A DNA stretch of 64,000 nt from Rhodocollybia butyracea (Eukaryota > Basidiomycota > Agaricomycetes > Agaricales > Omphalotaceae), in NCBI GenBank assembly GCA_015501585.1, contig JADNRY010000077.1, positions 1-64,000 on the forward strand. Reading direction: 5' to 3'. The notes beneath the pieces were generated by a model. It was not told the origin of the DNA. It did no database searches and saw only the letters and a program-made list of their open reading frames with translations. The position numbers were made by a program, and so were the translations under genes. Shown here piece after piece: positions 1-10,945 of the stretch. Positions within the stretch are counted from its first letter, which is position 1, and every line of letters begins with the position of its first letter.

Positions 1-59
1 GATCCCAACACACCCCGTAACCGTTTTCGTAAACGTCGTGGGCATGGATTCACAGCCGG

Positions 60-67
60 TATAAAAG
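60..67 (+). promoter_or_regulatory. TATA box of the secreted repeat-protein gene
   Basis: The string TATAAAAG lies about 235 bp upstream of the ATG at 303. A pyrimidine-rich stretch (about 110-300) lies between them, as in many fungal promoters and leaders. Its role is inferred from position only. Confidence 0.5.
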
Positions 68-302
68 ACAGCTCCAATCGAAAATAGAACCTTCATTCCT
101 ACCGTGCCAGCCCACTCACTTTTCTCTACTTTTCACTCGTCTCTTTGACCTTTTTACTTTCTTTCTGTCGATCGGCGATCGACTTGTTCATTCCCTCGCT
201 CAACGAAGCTTCTCGTACTGCTTTCCGAAGCCCTTTTCTTGGTGGTCTACTTTTCCTAGTGCGGAGCACACACCTCGTCTTATCCTTTCTCTCCATTCCA
301 AC

Positions 303-1774
303 ATGTTGTTCAAATACTCTGTCCTTCCTCTTCTCGCTTGCACCCTTGGATCAGCTCTCGCCGCTCCCCAACCTAACGCGGAGTCCGAATCATCGTCCTT
401 GGTCGTCCGTCATCATCAGGTATGTAACTCTCGACTACTACTGCTTGCTCACTCGTACCGATTTGCATGCACTATATAGGCGGATGCAGTGGTCGCGGCT
501 AACGGAGCAGCCGTTGGGAATGCTGCTGGTGCGGGTTTAGCTGCGAAGAAAGTACGCGTATCAGTAAAATATTCGAGTGTTTGATGTGCTGACCCTTCCT
601 CCGTTAGGGTAAAGCCGCGAAGAAAGCCGCGAAAGCGGCAAAGGCTGCTGCTGCTGCTGCTGCCGGAGCTGGAGCTGGAGCCGGTAAGTACCTTTTCGCT
701 TCATGAGTACGTTTTGCTCAATGAAACGCAGGGGCTGCGGCCGGCGCAGCTGGCACCACTACAACGAACTCGACGACTGGTGCTGCAGGAACAAACTCGA
801 CCACTGCTACAGGAACCACTGGAAACGCTACTGCCGCTGCAGGAACCGCAAACTCGACTATTTGTGCGGGAACCACTGGAGACGCACTACTGCTGCTGCA
901 GGAGCCACAAACTCGACTACCTCCGTAGTAGGAGCAACTGGTAAGCCCACCTCTTCATGCATCGCAACACTCCTCTCACGTCTTCTCGCGTCTTCTCTCT
1001 CCGCCAGGAACCACCACGAACTCAACGACAGGAGCTGCCACTACAGGGACCTGCGTTAAACTCAACTACAACAGATGCAGGAACCAACTCTACCGATACA
1101 TCCGGATCAGCAGCGAATTCGACGTCGATCACTGGCAGCGGTGCTACTACTTCTGACTCTGGAACGACGGGCTCAACTACAGCTACTGACGGCACTGGAG
1201 CCACTGGAGCAAGCACTGGAGCCTCGGCAGCTGGAAACTCAGGCGCCTCTGGCATTGGCGCTACCGGAGCCACCACCGGCTCGACAGCTGGAAACTCGGG
1301 AGCCTCTGGCATTGGCGCTACTGGAGCCACCACTGGCGCTTCGGCAGCCGGAACTCAGGAAACTCAGGAGCCTCTGGCATTGGCGCTACCGGGGCCACCA
1401 CCGGCTCGACAGCTGGAAACTCGGGAGCCTCTGGCATTGGTGCTCTGGAGCCCCACTGGCGCTTCTGCAGCTGGAAACTCAGGAGCCTCTGGCATTGGCG
1501 CTACTGGTGCTACCGGAGCCTCCACCGGCTCGACAACTGGGGACTCCGTAGCCTCTGGCATTGGTGCTACCGGAGCCTTCACCGGCGCTTCGACAACTGG
1601 AGACTCGATTGCTGCTGGGGCCAACTCCCCTGCAGGTGCTGCACTCAAAATCAGGGCCTTGAGGTGAGTAATTTTTTCTCGAGCTCCCCCTCCTCTGTTC
1701 GTACTTTATACCTTATACCTGTGCTAACGCAATTTCCACATAGGAACATGGCTGCGCGTCGCGTCTTTGTATGA
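303..1774 (+). CDS. Secreted low-complexity Ala/Gly/Thr/Asn repeat protein (multi-exon, frameshifted)
   Basis: The ATG at 303 opens a clear signal peptide (MLFKYSVLPLLACTLGSALA), followed by a short acidic/Ser segment ending in HHQ. Introns with good borders lie at 420-479, after the AAKK codons near 549-606, near 684-730, near 940-1007 and at 1664-1743. The stop is TGA at 1772-1774. After an Ala/Lys-rich segment the protein is built of TTTNSTTGAAG-like and GNSGASGIGATGATTG-like repeats, so it resembles a mucin- or collagen-like wall or extracellular protein; no family is recognised. The repeat frame is lost near 880-890 and near 1050. It slips again at about 1355 and returns at about 1450, so no single reading frame spans the gene. 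This is either real repeat instability or single-base sequence errors. The function is unknown. Confidence 0.65.
1200..1620 (+). repeat. Coding tandem repeats of about 57 bp
   Basis: Imperfect tandem units encode about 19 residues each, of the type A-A-G-N-S-G-A-S-G-I-G-A-T-G-A-T-T-G. The units differ by small indels, and two of these (about 1355 and 1450) move the frame out and back. Confidence 0.75.
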
Positions 1775-2217
1775 TTCACTCATACAGAACTGCCTACCTC
1801 TACGTAGAAAAACGGACCAACCTTCTAAGAGACTGGCATACTTATATCCTTAGTAGTACGATTCAAGGACTGCTTCATAGCCTTTTTTTTACTCCATTAT
1901 TCCCACTTACTCTTGAGCGAGCTCGTACAGTATTTGATTAGTTAGAAGTTGGTTGGCACGAAATCATATGCATATGGACCCCTTTTTTCAAAGTCCAAGC
2001 TCAAAGCGCCTGGCGATTTCAGTATGCCTTGATTTTTTGATCGCACTCGCTCAAAAATGTCGATCGTTTAAGGTGTTAGCGTGTAGTAAAGCTGGACTTA
2101 TCAGCCGCTGAAAACAAACATAACTTGAAACTATTTTTTATCTAAACACTTTTTGAAAAGGAGAGATGGGCATATTACTACCACTAGGAGGAGAGAACTT
2201 ACCAGGGGCACTACATT
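1775..2217. other. Intergenic, 3' flank of repeat-protein gene
   Basis: AT-rich sequence with no supported gene, presumably containing the 3' UTR and polyadenylation region of the upstream gene. I see nothing else in it. Confidence 0.4.
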
Positions 2218-2258
2218 ATCGGTAACGCCGCGCGTTGCACGGCCAGTCCCCGACTCTG
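2218..2258. mobile_element. Right-end remnant of a CAGAGTCGGGG-TIR MITE
   Basis: This 41-bp segment closely matches the right terminal repeat of the MITE at 17913-18086 (ATCG-GTAACGCC ... GTCCCCGACTCTG). Only one end is present. The LTR element at 2265 begins 6 bp beyond it. Confidence 0.6.
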
Positions 2259-2264
2259 AGTAGA

Positions 2265-2516
2265 TGTAACGCCTCCGCCTCTCCATAATCACCACTGACT
2301 GTATCCGGCGATACGGTCATCCTAGACGCCGCCGATAGACCAAACGGTCTATCTTATCATTCTATTATTATTAATTATATAATAAATCCGTTACTATAAG
2401 TATCGTACGATTACTTAAGAGTCTAGTTAGTCTTTTACACCGTCGTACACACAATAGTATCCTATTTGTCGTGTTCACCGGTGTTCTTAAGGACTTTGCC
2501 CATAGGGCGCGTTATA
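2265..2516 (+). repeat. 5' LTR of the gag-only element
   Basis: 252-bp copy, preceded by GTAGA. It differs from the 3' LTR at only a few positions (for example ACTGACTG against ACTGACCG, and GCGCG against GCGCA), so the insertion is fairly young. Confidence 0.9.
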
Positions 2517-3363
2517 GTAACTATACCGACACCCATCTACACATCCCGCATGAGACAGAGTCCCAATGCGGAGGCAGCGTCTCTGACACTGCGAGGTCCC
2601 AGGCCATTACCGGTGACCAAATCTTGCTCACCACAAAGCGCGGTGAACATTAAAAGTGAACCGAAGTTACCTCGTAACTTCAATCAGGTAGTAGCATACC
2701 ACCACAGGAAAGTACAATGTACTTCCCTACTGCAAGGGCGCCAATGGTACCCAATATTATTACACCTCCAGTAGTTGTACCAAACACTACTGGAAATCAT
2801 TCCAGTATGGGACCGCAACACGGTACCCTTCCGGTAGTTCCTACTACCATATCCATCGCCCCGGCGACACAAAGTGTTGCCCCTCCGGTAGTACACACTA
2901 CCGTAAGACTGCCCAAATTGCCGCCCAGCAATGCGCCAGAGCCAAGTTCAATGCCAGTACCAACGGTATTGGCCGAGTTGCAACCACAGCCGCTTCCATT
3001 GGGAGTAGCTAAAGATTGGATGAGTCGCATAGCGATTCAACGCAACATAACACCAGTCTCCGAGATTTCGGATTCGCGCCATCTGGGCTTCCCGACCAAA
3101 GGTGGGATATAATGTCGACGGAATACCCGTTGATAAATTGACTACTCCCAGAGAAATCTGGGATCGATTTTACATTCCACCCGCTGAGTCCTTTCCAGGA
3201 CCAAGCAATAATGCCGGAGCGAAAGCGCCTAGCAAAAAATCCCGTGAAGGGGGAGGAAGCACAAGAGTGCTAAATCCAAAGGCCGCAAACGCAGGCCATG
3301 GTCGGATGAATCATCTGACTCTAGTGATACCGAGTCAAATACTGACTCTTCGTCTGATGCCTC

Positions 3364-4390
3364 TTGGCTAGACAAATTTGCTACCGTAAGGGTAAAATTA
3401 CTCCTAATGAGCGCCGTAAAATACTGCGTTCACTTGCATCTAAGATGCGAGAAACAACAGGTGACGACAAACGTCGTTCCCGATGGAAACACAAGGTACA
3501 CAAAGTGTACCGTAAACAAATTCGAGATAAGGTAGGGAATCCTATCCCTCCCATTGAGAGCCGTAAAGCTCTTAAAGTTCCATCTCCGGATGTCGATGTC
3601 TTCGAGCGGTGGCTAATGTCACTTCTCCAATGGATGGTAGTCAACCGCATGTGCGGTGACAATTATGATGCTACACGGACTGCCGTGCTTGGCATGTCTC
3701 TAAAGGGCAAAGCCCTTGACTGGTATAACGATGAAGTCGCTGGTATACACCGCACTGTCCTTAAGTGGACATTTGAAGGCGCCATCATTGGTGTCTTTGA
3801 TTGTTGCATCCAAGCAATGACCATTCATCAAGCTGCACGGCAGTTTGACCTTATTGAGTATTCACCCGATACGGGTGTGAGGGATTATTATTCCTCACTT
3901 ACACGATGGGCATCAAGGATGCTCCAAACACCGGATGATGCAACAATGCGGAAACGTGTAACGCCTATGGCACGTTCATTGCCGTTAGCGCCAATATTAC
4001 ATAATTAGTTCACTCTTATCCTCGTACCACATACTCGTTTCGGTCTATTTCTCTAATAGAACGAGATCTTGCTCATGGTCTGAGGCATTAAGAGTCAGGG
4101 CTCTTACAAAACGGTTCATTGAGGGATTACCCTTCAATATTATCAGGCAACTCACGAACGAGGGGATCGTTCCGGAGTATGCCAAATTAGAAGTGATGGT
4201 CAGAGCCGTCACACGCATTGAGGACCACACGGCCCTCACTAAATATTATGTCTCTTCTAGGAATAGAGACGATGAACTTGAATCATCAGAACACCCCGAT
4301 GAGTCAGACACCAAGAACATTAAAAATGTTCTTGAGCCAATCGAGGAGGACACCTCCTTAAGTATTGGAAAGGATAAACCTTCCGAATGA
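3364..4390 (+). pseudogene. Retrotransposon gag, interrupted by a 152-bp insert
   Basis: The first part (3364-3956) encodes a basic segment and then a Ty3/gypsy-type capsid core. That core includes LKGKALDWYNDEVAG, a tryptophan-containing FEGAIIGVFD segment and the TGVRDYYSSL motif. The second part (about 4113-4390) continues it with FIEGLPFNIIRQL and an acidic tail ending at TGA 4388-4390. Between them lies a TG..CA insert with a 5-bp duplication (see 3957-4108). An acidic Ser/Asp stretch upstream (about 3275-3370) is in another frame, suggesting a further shift near 3370. No zinc knuckle was seen. Confidence 0.75.
3957..4108. mobile_element. Small solo-LTR-like insertion inside gag
   Basis: This 152-bp sequence begins TGTAACGCC and ends CTCTTACA, so its ends are short inverted repeats (TGTAA/TTACA). 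It is flanked by a perfect 5-bp duplication AAACG (3952-3956 and 4109-4113). The gag reading frame is continuous on both sides if the insert plus one AAACG is ignored. The size, TG..CA ends and 5-bp duplication fit a solo LTR or TRIM-like element. Its start resembles that of the host LTR, but the body does not. Confidence 0.75.
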
Positions 4391-4730
4391 TTTATTGGTT
4401 TATTCCGACGCCCAGGTAATATGCCTTACCTGGGCATCACTACTTATCCTCAGCCCGGATTCTCACTGAGAATCCTCATTAAGCAATACTCGGAAACTTC
4501 CGAGTCTGTGAGTTGAACATTCGGACATTTCCGAATCAAATCATGCTCTAGTGGTATGCCCCACTATCGTTTGATTTGGACAAGTCCGAAAATCTGATGC
4601 GCTGCATCAATTAATCCCGTACTTGATACGGGATCATTCTATGTTAAACCAAATTAAAAATGGTTTGGATGGTGATGATGTCATTACCATTTTCGATTCA
4701 CATCCCTGATGTTAATCTGGTGGGGGAGGG

Positions 4731-4983
4731 TGTAACGCCTCCGCCTCTCCATAATCACCACTGACCGTATCCGGCGATACGGTCATCCTAGACGCCGCCG
4801 ATAGACCAAACGGTCTATCTTATCATTCTATTTATTATTAATTATATAATAAATCCGTTACTATAAGTATCGTACGATTACTTAAGAGTCTAGTTAGTCT
4901 TTTACACCGTTGTACACACAATAGTATCCTATTTGTCATGTTCACCGGTGTTCCTAAGGACTTTGCCCATAGGGCGCATTATA
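4731..4983 (+). repeat. 3' LTR of the gag-only element
   Basis: 253-bp copy directly after the polypurine tract and followed by GTAGA. One extra T in the ATTTATTA run accounts for the length difference from the 5' LTR. Confidence 0.9.
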
Positions 4984-4988
4984 GTAGA

Positions 4989-5810
4989 ATGGGACGCCCA
5001 GCGCCGATAGTGGAGAATATCCGCTTGATAATGTATTGGCGCCTAATCCAACTCAACTCAAAGTTCACTGTTTGTTCACTAACTGGTTTATTTTGCACTT
5101 TGAAATGCTATGTAACAGTTGAGGAAGATGTGCACAAGTCAGTCTTACACCGTTGAACTGTGTAGCTTGTTTTTTTGTGCGACTGCCTTGGAAGAAAGTG
5201 ACTTGTGACCAAATTATCATTGCCTTCAACTTGCAGAAGCAACTTGTACAGAACACAGGCTCTGGAGACTTTCGGAATGCTTTGAAGCTTATTATATCTC
5301 ATTGGATCATATTGTAAATTGAAAATGAACCTGCGTTCTGTTTTATTTGATCAAAGTTATTATTATTATGTTTTGCGAGTGTTGATTGTTACTTTTCAAT
5401 TCAGAGATTGTGTAGTGGCCTCTGGGAAGAGAAAGGTGATATTGCAACACTGCTGGGTGCTGCATGTCTTTTGAAGTTTACACGGCATGGAACCAACACT
5501 TGGAATTCATCGGGCCATGCTGCCTGGTCAAATGTGGTGCTGGCCTGTCTACCTGTCTCGGCGGTTTACTCACTGGATGGCCTGACCAGTGGAGTGGGTT
5601 GTGTACCCTCATTGGCAAAGGAACAACAGAGGAAGTAACCTTGTTGTGCGAAGGTTCAATGACACAGACTGGTTCAAGATTCCGGGCGTGCGCACCTACT
5701 GCACAATCAAGTGGAATTCAATGCGACTGGTCAGCAGATCACAGGCTCACGTGCTTAGCTGCGAAGTAGATATGATAATGGTTGTTAAAAGGTACTTAAA
5801 GAAAGCTAGT
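4989..5810. other. No recognisable gene
   Basis: Short ORFs occur on both strands (for example 5589-5858 +), but none has a recognisable domain or an intron-exon pattern. The stretch may be old repeat DNA. Confidence 0.3.
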
Positions 5811-6095
5811 ACTCATGACAAACATTATCGCAAATCTTGTCACGCAATCAGCGTGTGAAAGAGGTTCGTCATTTGCAGGCACCAGAAAAATCAGATAAGA
5901 AACCAGGTTCACAAGACCCTCTCTTCCCTTCGGTCAGAGTCGGGGATCCTAGCTCACATCCCCGACTCTGACCGAAGGGAAGAGAGGGTCTTGTGGACCT
6001 TGTTTCTTATCTGATTCTTCAGGTTCCTGAAAGTGACGAAATACTTTTGCACGCTGATTGCATGATGATATTCGCGATAACATTTGTCACTAGTG
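5811..6095. repeat. Long imperfect palindrome (fold-back MITE)
   Basis: Two arms of about 130 bp are inverted copies. The inner 60 bp (about 5888-5943 and 5957-6018) is almost perfect, including CTCTCTTCCCTTCGGTCAG; the outer parts are diverged (GACAAACATTATCGC against its inverted partner). Only about 15 bp separate the arms. The centre (5935-5970) carries CAGAGTCGGGGAT as an inverted pair, the same start as the MITE at 17913. One arm recurs alone at 19488-19620. No coding capacity. Confidence 0.85.
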
Positions 6096-6187
6096 ATCCC
6101 CTTCCAGGGCTCCTCCTCTGTAGCTTGCGAGCGACTACCTCAATTTTGCTTCATGATAAAAAGATACATAGTTTCACAAATTTAGCA

Positions 6188-6589
6188 CTACAGTTGACCA
6201 ATTGCATCGACTACTTTTGAAAACAACTTCCGCTGTCCTTGGTAACGTCTTATCTTCTGACCTGGACGTCGTTCCGATTTCACTGAGCACAATGCAGGCA
6301 TTCGTGGCAGTATGGTGTGGATCATTCTCAACAAAACCTTTGCAATAATGAAGATCAATTCACGTACATTGTCATCCACACAATTGTCCAGAAAGAAACT
6401 AATGGTGTGCAAATGAGATATACGGCCAATCATTACCTCGTTGAATTCCTCGGCGACTATGAAGTTTCTCAAAGTTAAATCCTTGAGGGATGTCAAAGAA
6501 ATCAGAGCGGGCAACATATTTGTGATGCTCCCATACGGAAATGTCCAGAGATTGAAATGCGGTAGTTGAGAAGCTATGCGAAGAAACAA
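6188..6589 (-). pseudogene. F-box/LRR-like protein fragment
   Basis: The 133-residue ORF has leucine-spaced text (LPHFNLWTF, LPALISLTSLKDLTLRNF, ISHLHTISFFLDNC) resembling the C-terminal leucine-rich part of the large basidiomycete F-box protein families. No F-box motif or upstream exon could be found. It is probably a fragment cut off by the neighbouring palindrome. The identification is tentative. Confidence 0.3.
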
Positions 6590-7785
6590 CTCAATGTCAC
6601 TTTCCGAACCTGCGAAGTATTGTAACTATTGGAAAGGGGTGTCCAAACAAACCTGCTAACACACCCCAAACAACCAAACCAACAAACCACAACTGAAAAA
6701 ATACAACCGGAGCGGTGGCGGAATACACCACAGGTCTTATCGCATGCACAGGTGTACATCCAGAGTTCTTCAGTCGCGCAGCAACTGCACCTTTCTTTGA
6801 ACTCTGTGTAAACGAAGACGAGTCTTACATAGTAACTTATCCCTTGACTTATCCACTTATGAATGACGACTTGTCTGCAATAAATGTAGTAGACAATATA
6901 TTAAGAAAGACTCGGTAAGTATTACTTCAACTTTCTACAATTTCTAATCTATTTTCTAGTATGATTGTTAGCGTAGGATGTTGAAATGTAATTATAGCCT
7001 TGGCCCTTGAAGTTTGACTTCCAATCTGACTGTGGGAAAGAAAATGCATGCGCGCTTGTTAATTTAGGAGTAGATTACTAGAAAGAACGTAGCAAGCTAC
7101 GTCACAGGTACATACTAGTTTAAACTTTGCATAGCCTTCTTTCTTCTCCAAGACTCATCCAATTTGACTACTACTCCTTCCTTCTATCTATCTATCTATC
7201 TATCTATCTTTGACTAGCTACTGTATACACTTTTGCCGAACTGGGTTTACAACTATATCTGACTTGTTCCTTGTTGGAGAGTCATTGGCTGTATTCAGTT
7301 TGACAGTTTTGGGTGCAATTTTCTTAGGACATTCAAGTTTCTTTGCAACACTATAGTGATTTCGCTGAAGTCTGCGACGTAACACGTTCTTGGTAGTTTT
7401 GGCTCCGACTACAGTGCACTCTATCAAGTTAACTTGTTATTTGTTTAGGTCATTATTTGGTAAAGTCCTGTTCAATCCAAGTGATTTTGATTACTTTGAA
7501 GGAAGGTCTCTTGGTATCATGGATACCATGCATGTTCCATTTGTTTTGGTGAACAAGATAAACCATAAAGTTGCCTTTTGGTGTCACGAAGGTATGTTGA
7601 TTTCATGTTCCCCCGCCCTCAAAGCTACAGGTAGTTGAATTTAGAGTTGCTTCTACACCTTCATTTTGAAATGATTTGCATAGAGTCCAGGTTGTTCATC
7701 GCAGTTGGCATAGACAGACCCCGGCGAACAACCTGCGCATCCTGCATGTGAATTTCTTTATAAAAATTGTAAAAAACTTCTCCTT
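6590..7785. other. No recognisable gene; contains a (TATC)n microsatellite
   Basis: Short ORFs at 6715-6918 and 7390-7638 (+) have plausible amino-acid composition but no motif I recognise. A TATC microsatellite lies at 7184-7209. An exon of an unknown gene cannot be excluded. Confidence 0.3.
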
Positions 7786-8158
7786 CATCAGGAAAAGCCA
7801 TTTTTGCCTAGGTGACCCCAGAGTGGCCTAAGGCAAACTAGGTGACCTATGAATCCTATGGCATCCTAGGAATTTGTGCTCGTCCCTTGCCAGTCAAGGC
7901 TCTTGAGGATTCCCTAGGGTATCCTAGGCAAACCCAGGGCAAGCCTAGGTTTGCCTAGGTTTGCCCAGGTGTTCCCCAGGTGTTCCCCAGGAGCACCTGG
8001 GCAAACCTGGGCAAACCTAGGCTTGCCTAGGGAATCCTCAAGAGCCTTGACCGGCAAGGGATGAGCCCAAATTCCTAGGAAGCCATAGGATTCATAGGTC
8101 ACCTAGTTTGCTTTAGGCCACTCTGGGGTCACCTAGGCAAAAACAGCTTTTCCTGATG
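7786..8158. mobile_element. CATCAGG-family TIR element (CCTAGG-rich, 373 bp)
   Basis: The element begins CATCAGGAAAAGCC and ends with the inverse complement. Its arms of about 135 bp are inverted copies (GGTGACCCCAGA near the ends, TCTTGAGGATTCCCTAGG further in), and the middle is made of short CCTAGG/CCCAGG-type repeats. Almost the same arms bound the split element at 52568-57193. No duplication is obvious here (TT against AC). No coding capacity: the minus-strand ORF 7914-8102 is repeat-derived. Confidence 0.85.
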
Positions 8159-9059
8159 ACTTCAACTTAACTTTTTTAGGTGGTCAAAAACACAACAGGG
8201 TTTTTGCGATCAGGCCTAGCCAAGTTCAAGGAATTCTCGATGACAGTAGCTATTATCTAGATAATTCTATATAACTTGCGATAGCACACTTTGCCCACTA
8301 CTTTTTGAGAGAAAAAAAAGGTATTTGTATTGATATCTCATGTGCTGGCCTGATCGGCCATTTGGCTAGCAGTGTTTGTATGCTGTCTCAGCCATAGCAT
8401 GCTGCTTGGGAATGTGCAGCACCTGTATGCCATCCTATGCCATCTTGGCCATAGCATGCCGGGAATACTGGCCCAGCTCCTTGCATCAGGAAAAGGCTAA
8501 TAGACTCAAGCCAACTTGAGCCAACTTGAGGCCAACTTCAGTATATTTGCCAACTTGAGGCCAACCTGAGTATATTTGTCAACTTGAGGTTGACATGGGC
8601 CAACTTGAGTATATTTGTCAACCTGAGGTTGACCTGGGCCAACTTGAGTAGATTTGCCAACTTGAGGCTAACCTGGGTCAACTTGAGTAGATTTGTTAGC
8701 TTGAGATCAACCAGGGTCAACCTCAGTAGATTTGTCAACTTGAGGTTAACTTGAGATTAACTGAAGTCAACTTGAGCTTAACCTGGTATAAGGCATGTAC
8801 TGAGTTCAACTGTAGAGTAGTAATGCCCAAAGTTGCTATTTAAGTTGAACTTGAATGAGGTTTAGGTTTAAAAAAGATCAATTGTGTAGACAGAGGTCAT
8901 TAGGTATCTAGACAAATTCTATACAACTGGGGGTAGTGTGGGATGGGACCAGGGTAGGAAAGTGCAAAGACAGGAAGTGAATAAAGGAACATAGAGAGGC
9001 TCCCTAGAGACTGTGAATGTGCCCTACATTTAAAATGAGAGAAAACCAAGGGAGAGATG

Positions 9060-10170
9060 GCAAAAACATCAAAAATCACCTAAGTGAGACTGACCAGGGG
9101 GAGATGACCCAGATGGAAAGTGACCAGGAAGTGAGTAGAGGAGCATAGAGAGGGTCCTAAGCGAATGTGAATGGGCCCTACCTCGGAAAAATTGAATGAA
9201 AATTGAAGGAGTTATGGCAAAAACATTGAAAATCACCTATATGATGAGAGAGTGATGGAAAAAGTTGGGAATTGCTCTAGCGTGAGTAAGGCGATAGTGA
9301 GGGGGTACCTAGGGGATCTAAACGAGCCCTGGACGAAAGAAATTGAATGAGAACTGAGGGAAATATGGCAAAAACAGCGAAAATCACCTAAGTGAGACTG
9401 ACCAGGGGGAGATGACCAAGATGAAAGGTGATCAAGAAGTGAGTGGAGGAGCATGGAGAGGGTCCTAAGCGAATGTGAACGGGCCCTACCTCGGAAAAAT
9501 TGAGTGAAAATTGAAGGAGTTATGGCAAAAACATTGAAAATCACCTATATGACAAGAGAGAGATGGAAAAAGTTGGGAATTGCTCTAGCGTGAGTAAGGC
9601 GATAGTGAGGGGGTACCTAGGGGATCTAAACGAGCCCTGGACGAAAGAAATTGAATAAGGACTGATGGAATTATGGCAAAAACAGCGAAAATCACCTAAG
9701 TGAGACTGACCAGGGGGAGATGAACAAGATGGAAGGTGACCAAGAAGTGAGTAAAGGAGCATGGAGAGGGTCCTAAGCGAATGTGAATGGGCCCTACCTC
9801 GGAAAAATTGAGTGAAAATTGAAGGAGTTATGGCAAAAACATTGAAAATCACCTATATGACGAGAGAGAGATGGAAAAAGTTGGGAATTGCTCTAGCGTG
9901 AGTAAGGCGATAGTGAGGGGGTACCTAGGGGATCTAAACGAGCCCTGGACGAAAGAAATCGAATGGAAACTGATGGAAATATGGCAAAAAACAGCGAAAA
10001 TCACTTAAGTGAGAATGAACTGAGGAGTGCTGAACAACATGGGGAACTGATCATATGAGATCAAAGCAGCATAGAGAATGTCTTTAGGCAATGGGAGTGA
10101 GCCCTACTTTGAAGAAATTGCATGAAAACTGCAGGAGATATAGTAAGAAGACAAAAAAAATGCCTAAGTC
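9060..10170 (-). repeat. Left array of 308-bp (2 x 154 bp) repeats
   Basis: Half-units of about 154 bp start (read on the minus strand) with AGGTGATTTTC and alternate between two diverged types. One contains the string GATCCCCTAGGTACCCCC, the other GTAGGGCCC. Boundaries fall near 9072, 9229, 9382, 9537, 9690, 9845 and 9999. Each 308-bp dimer contains an incidental 103-codon ORF. Confidence 0.85.
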
Positions 10171-10634
10171 TGATGGTCATGTGTTAACTTATGACAAATC
10201 ATTCAGCTCGCATGTTCTCGCTCCTTCACCATCGTCTCTGGGATTCCCTGCTGTGTTGCCAACAAATCCATCCACCATTAGTCTTTCTTTATTACCCATT
10301 TGTTTTGTTTATTTTCTCACTGTAACTGTCTTTCTCGAGAGGCCGAGCTTGGACATGGTTAAGATAGCACAGTTACAGGCAGCTGCCACCTTTCTCGAGG
10401 TTCTTTGGAACTGGTCATGATAGAGCGTTGCATTTTTACTCCTTCTTACTGTTCCTCTCTGCCTCTTTAATCTTGTCTCAGCAACTCCCCATACTGTCTG
10501 TCCCACTTAGGTGAGTTTTGGTGTTCTTGTCATATCTCCTTTAGTTTTCACTCAATTTCTTCGATGTAGAGCTCGTTTAGATCCCCTAGGGACCCTCTCC
10601 CCACCGCTTCAATATTGTTTGAATAGCTCCCCAT

Positions 10635-10902
10635 TGTAGAAATTCTGAACCTAAATATGATACTGTAAGTATCTCAGTCGATGTAATACGGACTGTATTG
10701 AATACCTAAATATGATACTGTAAGTATCTATGGAATATCGTTAGTTTTTGGCTATAACATTCTGTCCAAGAAGAATACTCACCTCAGTCGATGTAATACG
10801 GACTGAGGTGAGCTAACGGCGCCTAAGCGATTTATATAGACATCTAAGCGGTAACGTGATCGTAAATGAGGTCGTGTTTGAGGTGTAATGTTCAGACCAA
10901 CA
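10635..10902 (-). repeat. Copia 3' LTR (sense of element)
   Basis: 268 bp, 267 identical to the partner. It contains an inverted pair around ACCTCAGTC...GACTGAGGT. Confidence 0.95.
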
Positions 10903-10945
10903 CTCCTCCTCACTGAGGACACGCGTCTCCTCCTCGCATGGAATC

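Larger units (their letters stand above)
2265..4983 (+). mobile_element. Gag-only (non-autonomous) Ty3-like LTR retrotransposon
   Basis: Two nearly identical direct repeats of about 252 bp (2265-2516 and 4731-4983) bound the element. They start TGTAAC and end GTTATA/ATTATA. A 5-bp target-site duplication GTAGA flanks it (2260-2264 and 4984-4988). A polypurine tract (GGTGGGGGAGGG, 4719-4730) abuts the 3' LTR. The 2.2-kb interior encodes only a gag-like product; no protease, reverse transcriptase, RNase H or integrase is visible. It would therefore have to use enzymes supplied in trans. Confidence 0.9.

Noticed and set aside
957..1667. Single 236-aa ORF as the repeat-protein gene
   Set aside because: It begins inside an intron-like segment and lacks the signal peptide; the spliced model from 303 is better supported.
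7914..8102. 62-aa minus ORF and the similar one at 52676-52903
   Set aside because: Both are translations of the CCTAGG/CCCAGG repeats in the TIR element.
7786..8158. CRISPR-like array of short repeats
   Set aside because: The repeats are not regularly spaced, and the whole is an inverted-repeat element in a eukaryotic genome.
10091..10420. 109-aa plus-strand ORF in the spacer of the fold-back element
   Set aside because: No motif. It spans repeat remnants and the unique spacer, with no splice or promoter evidence.
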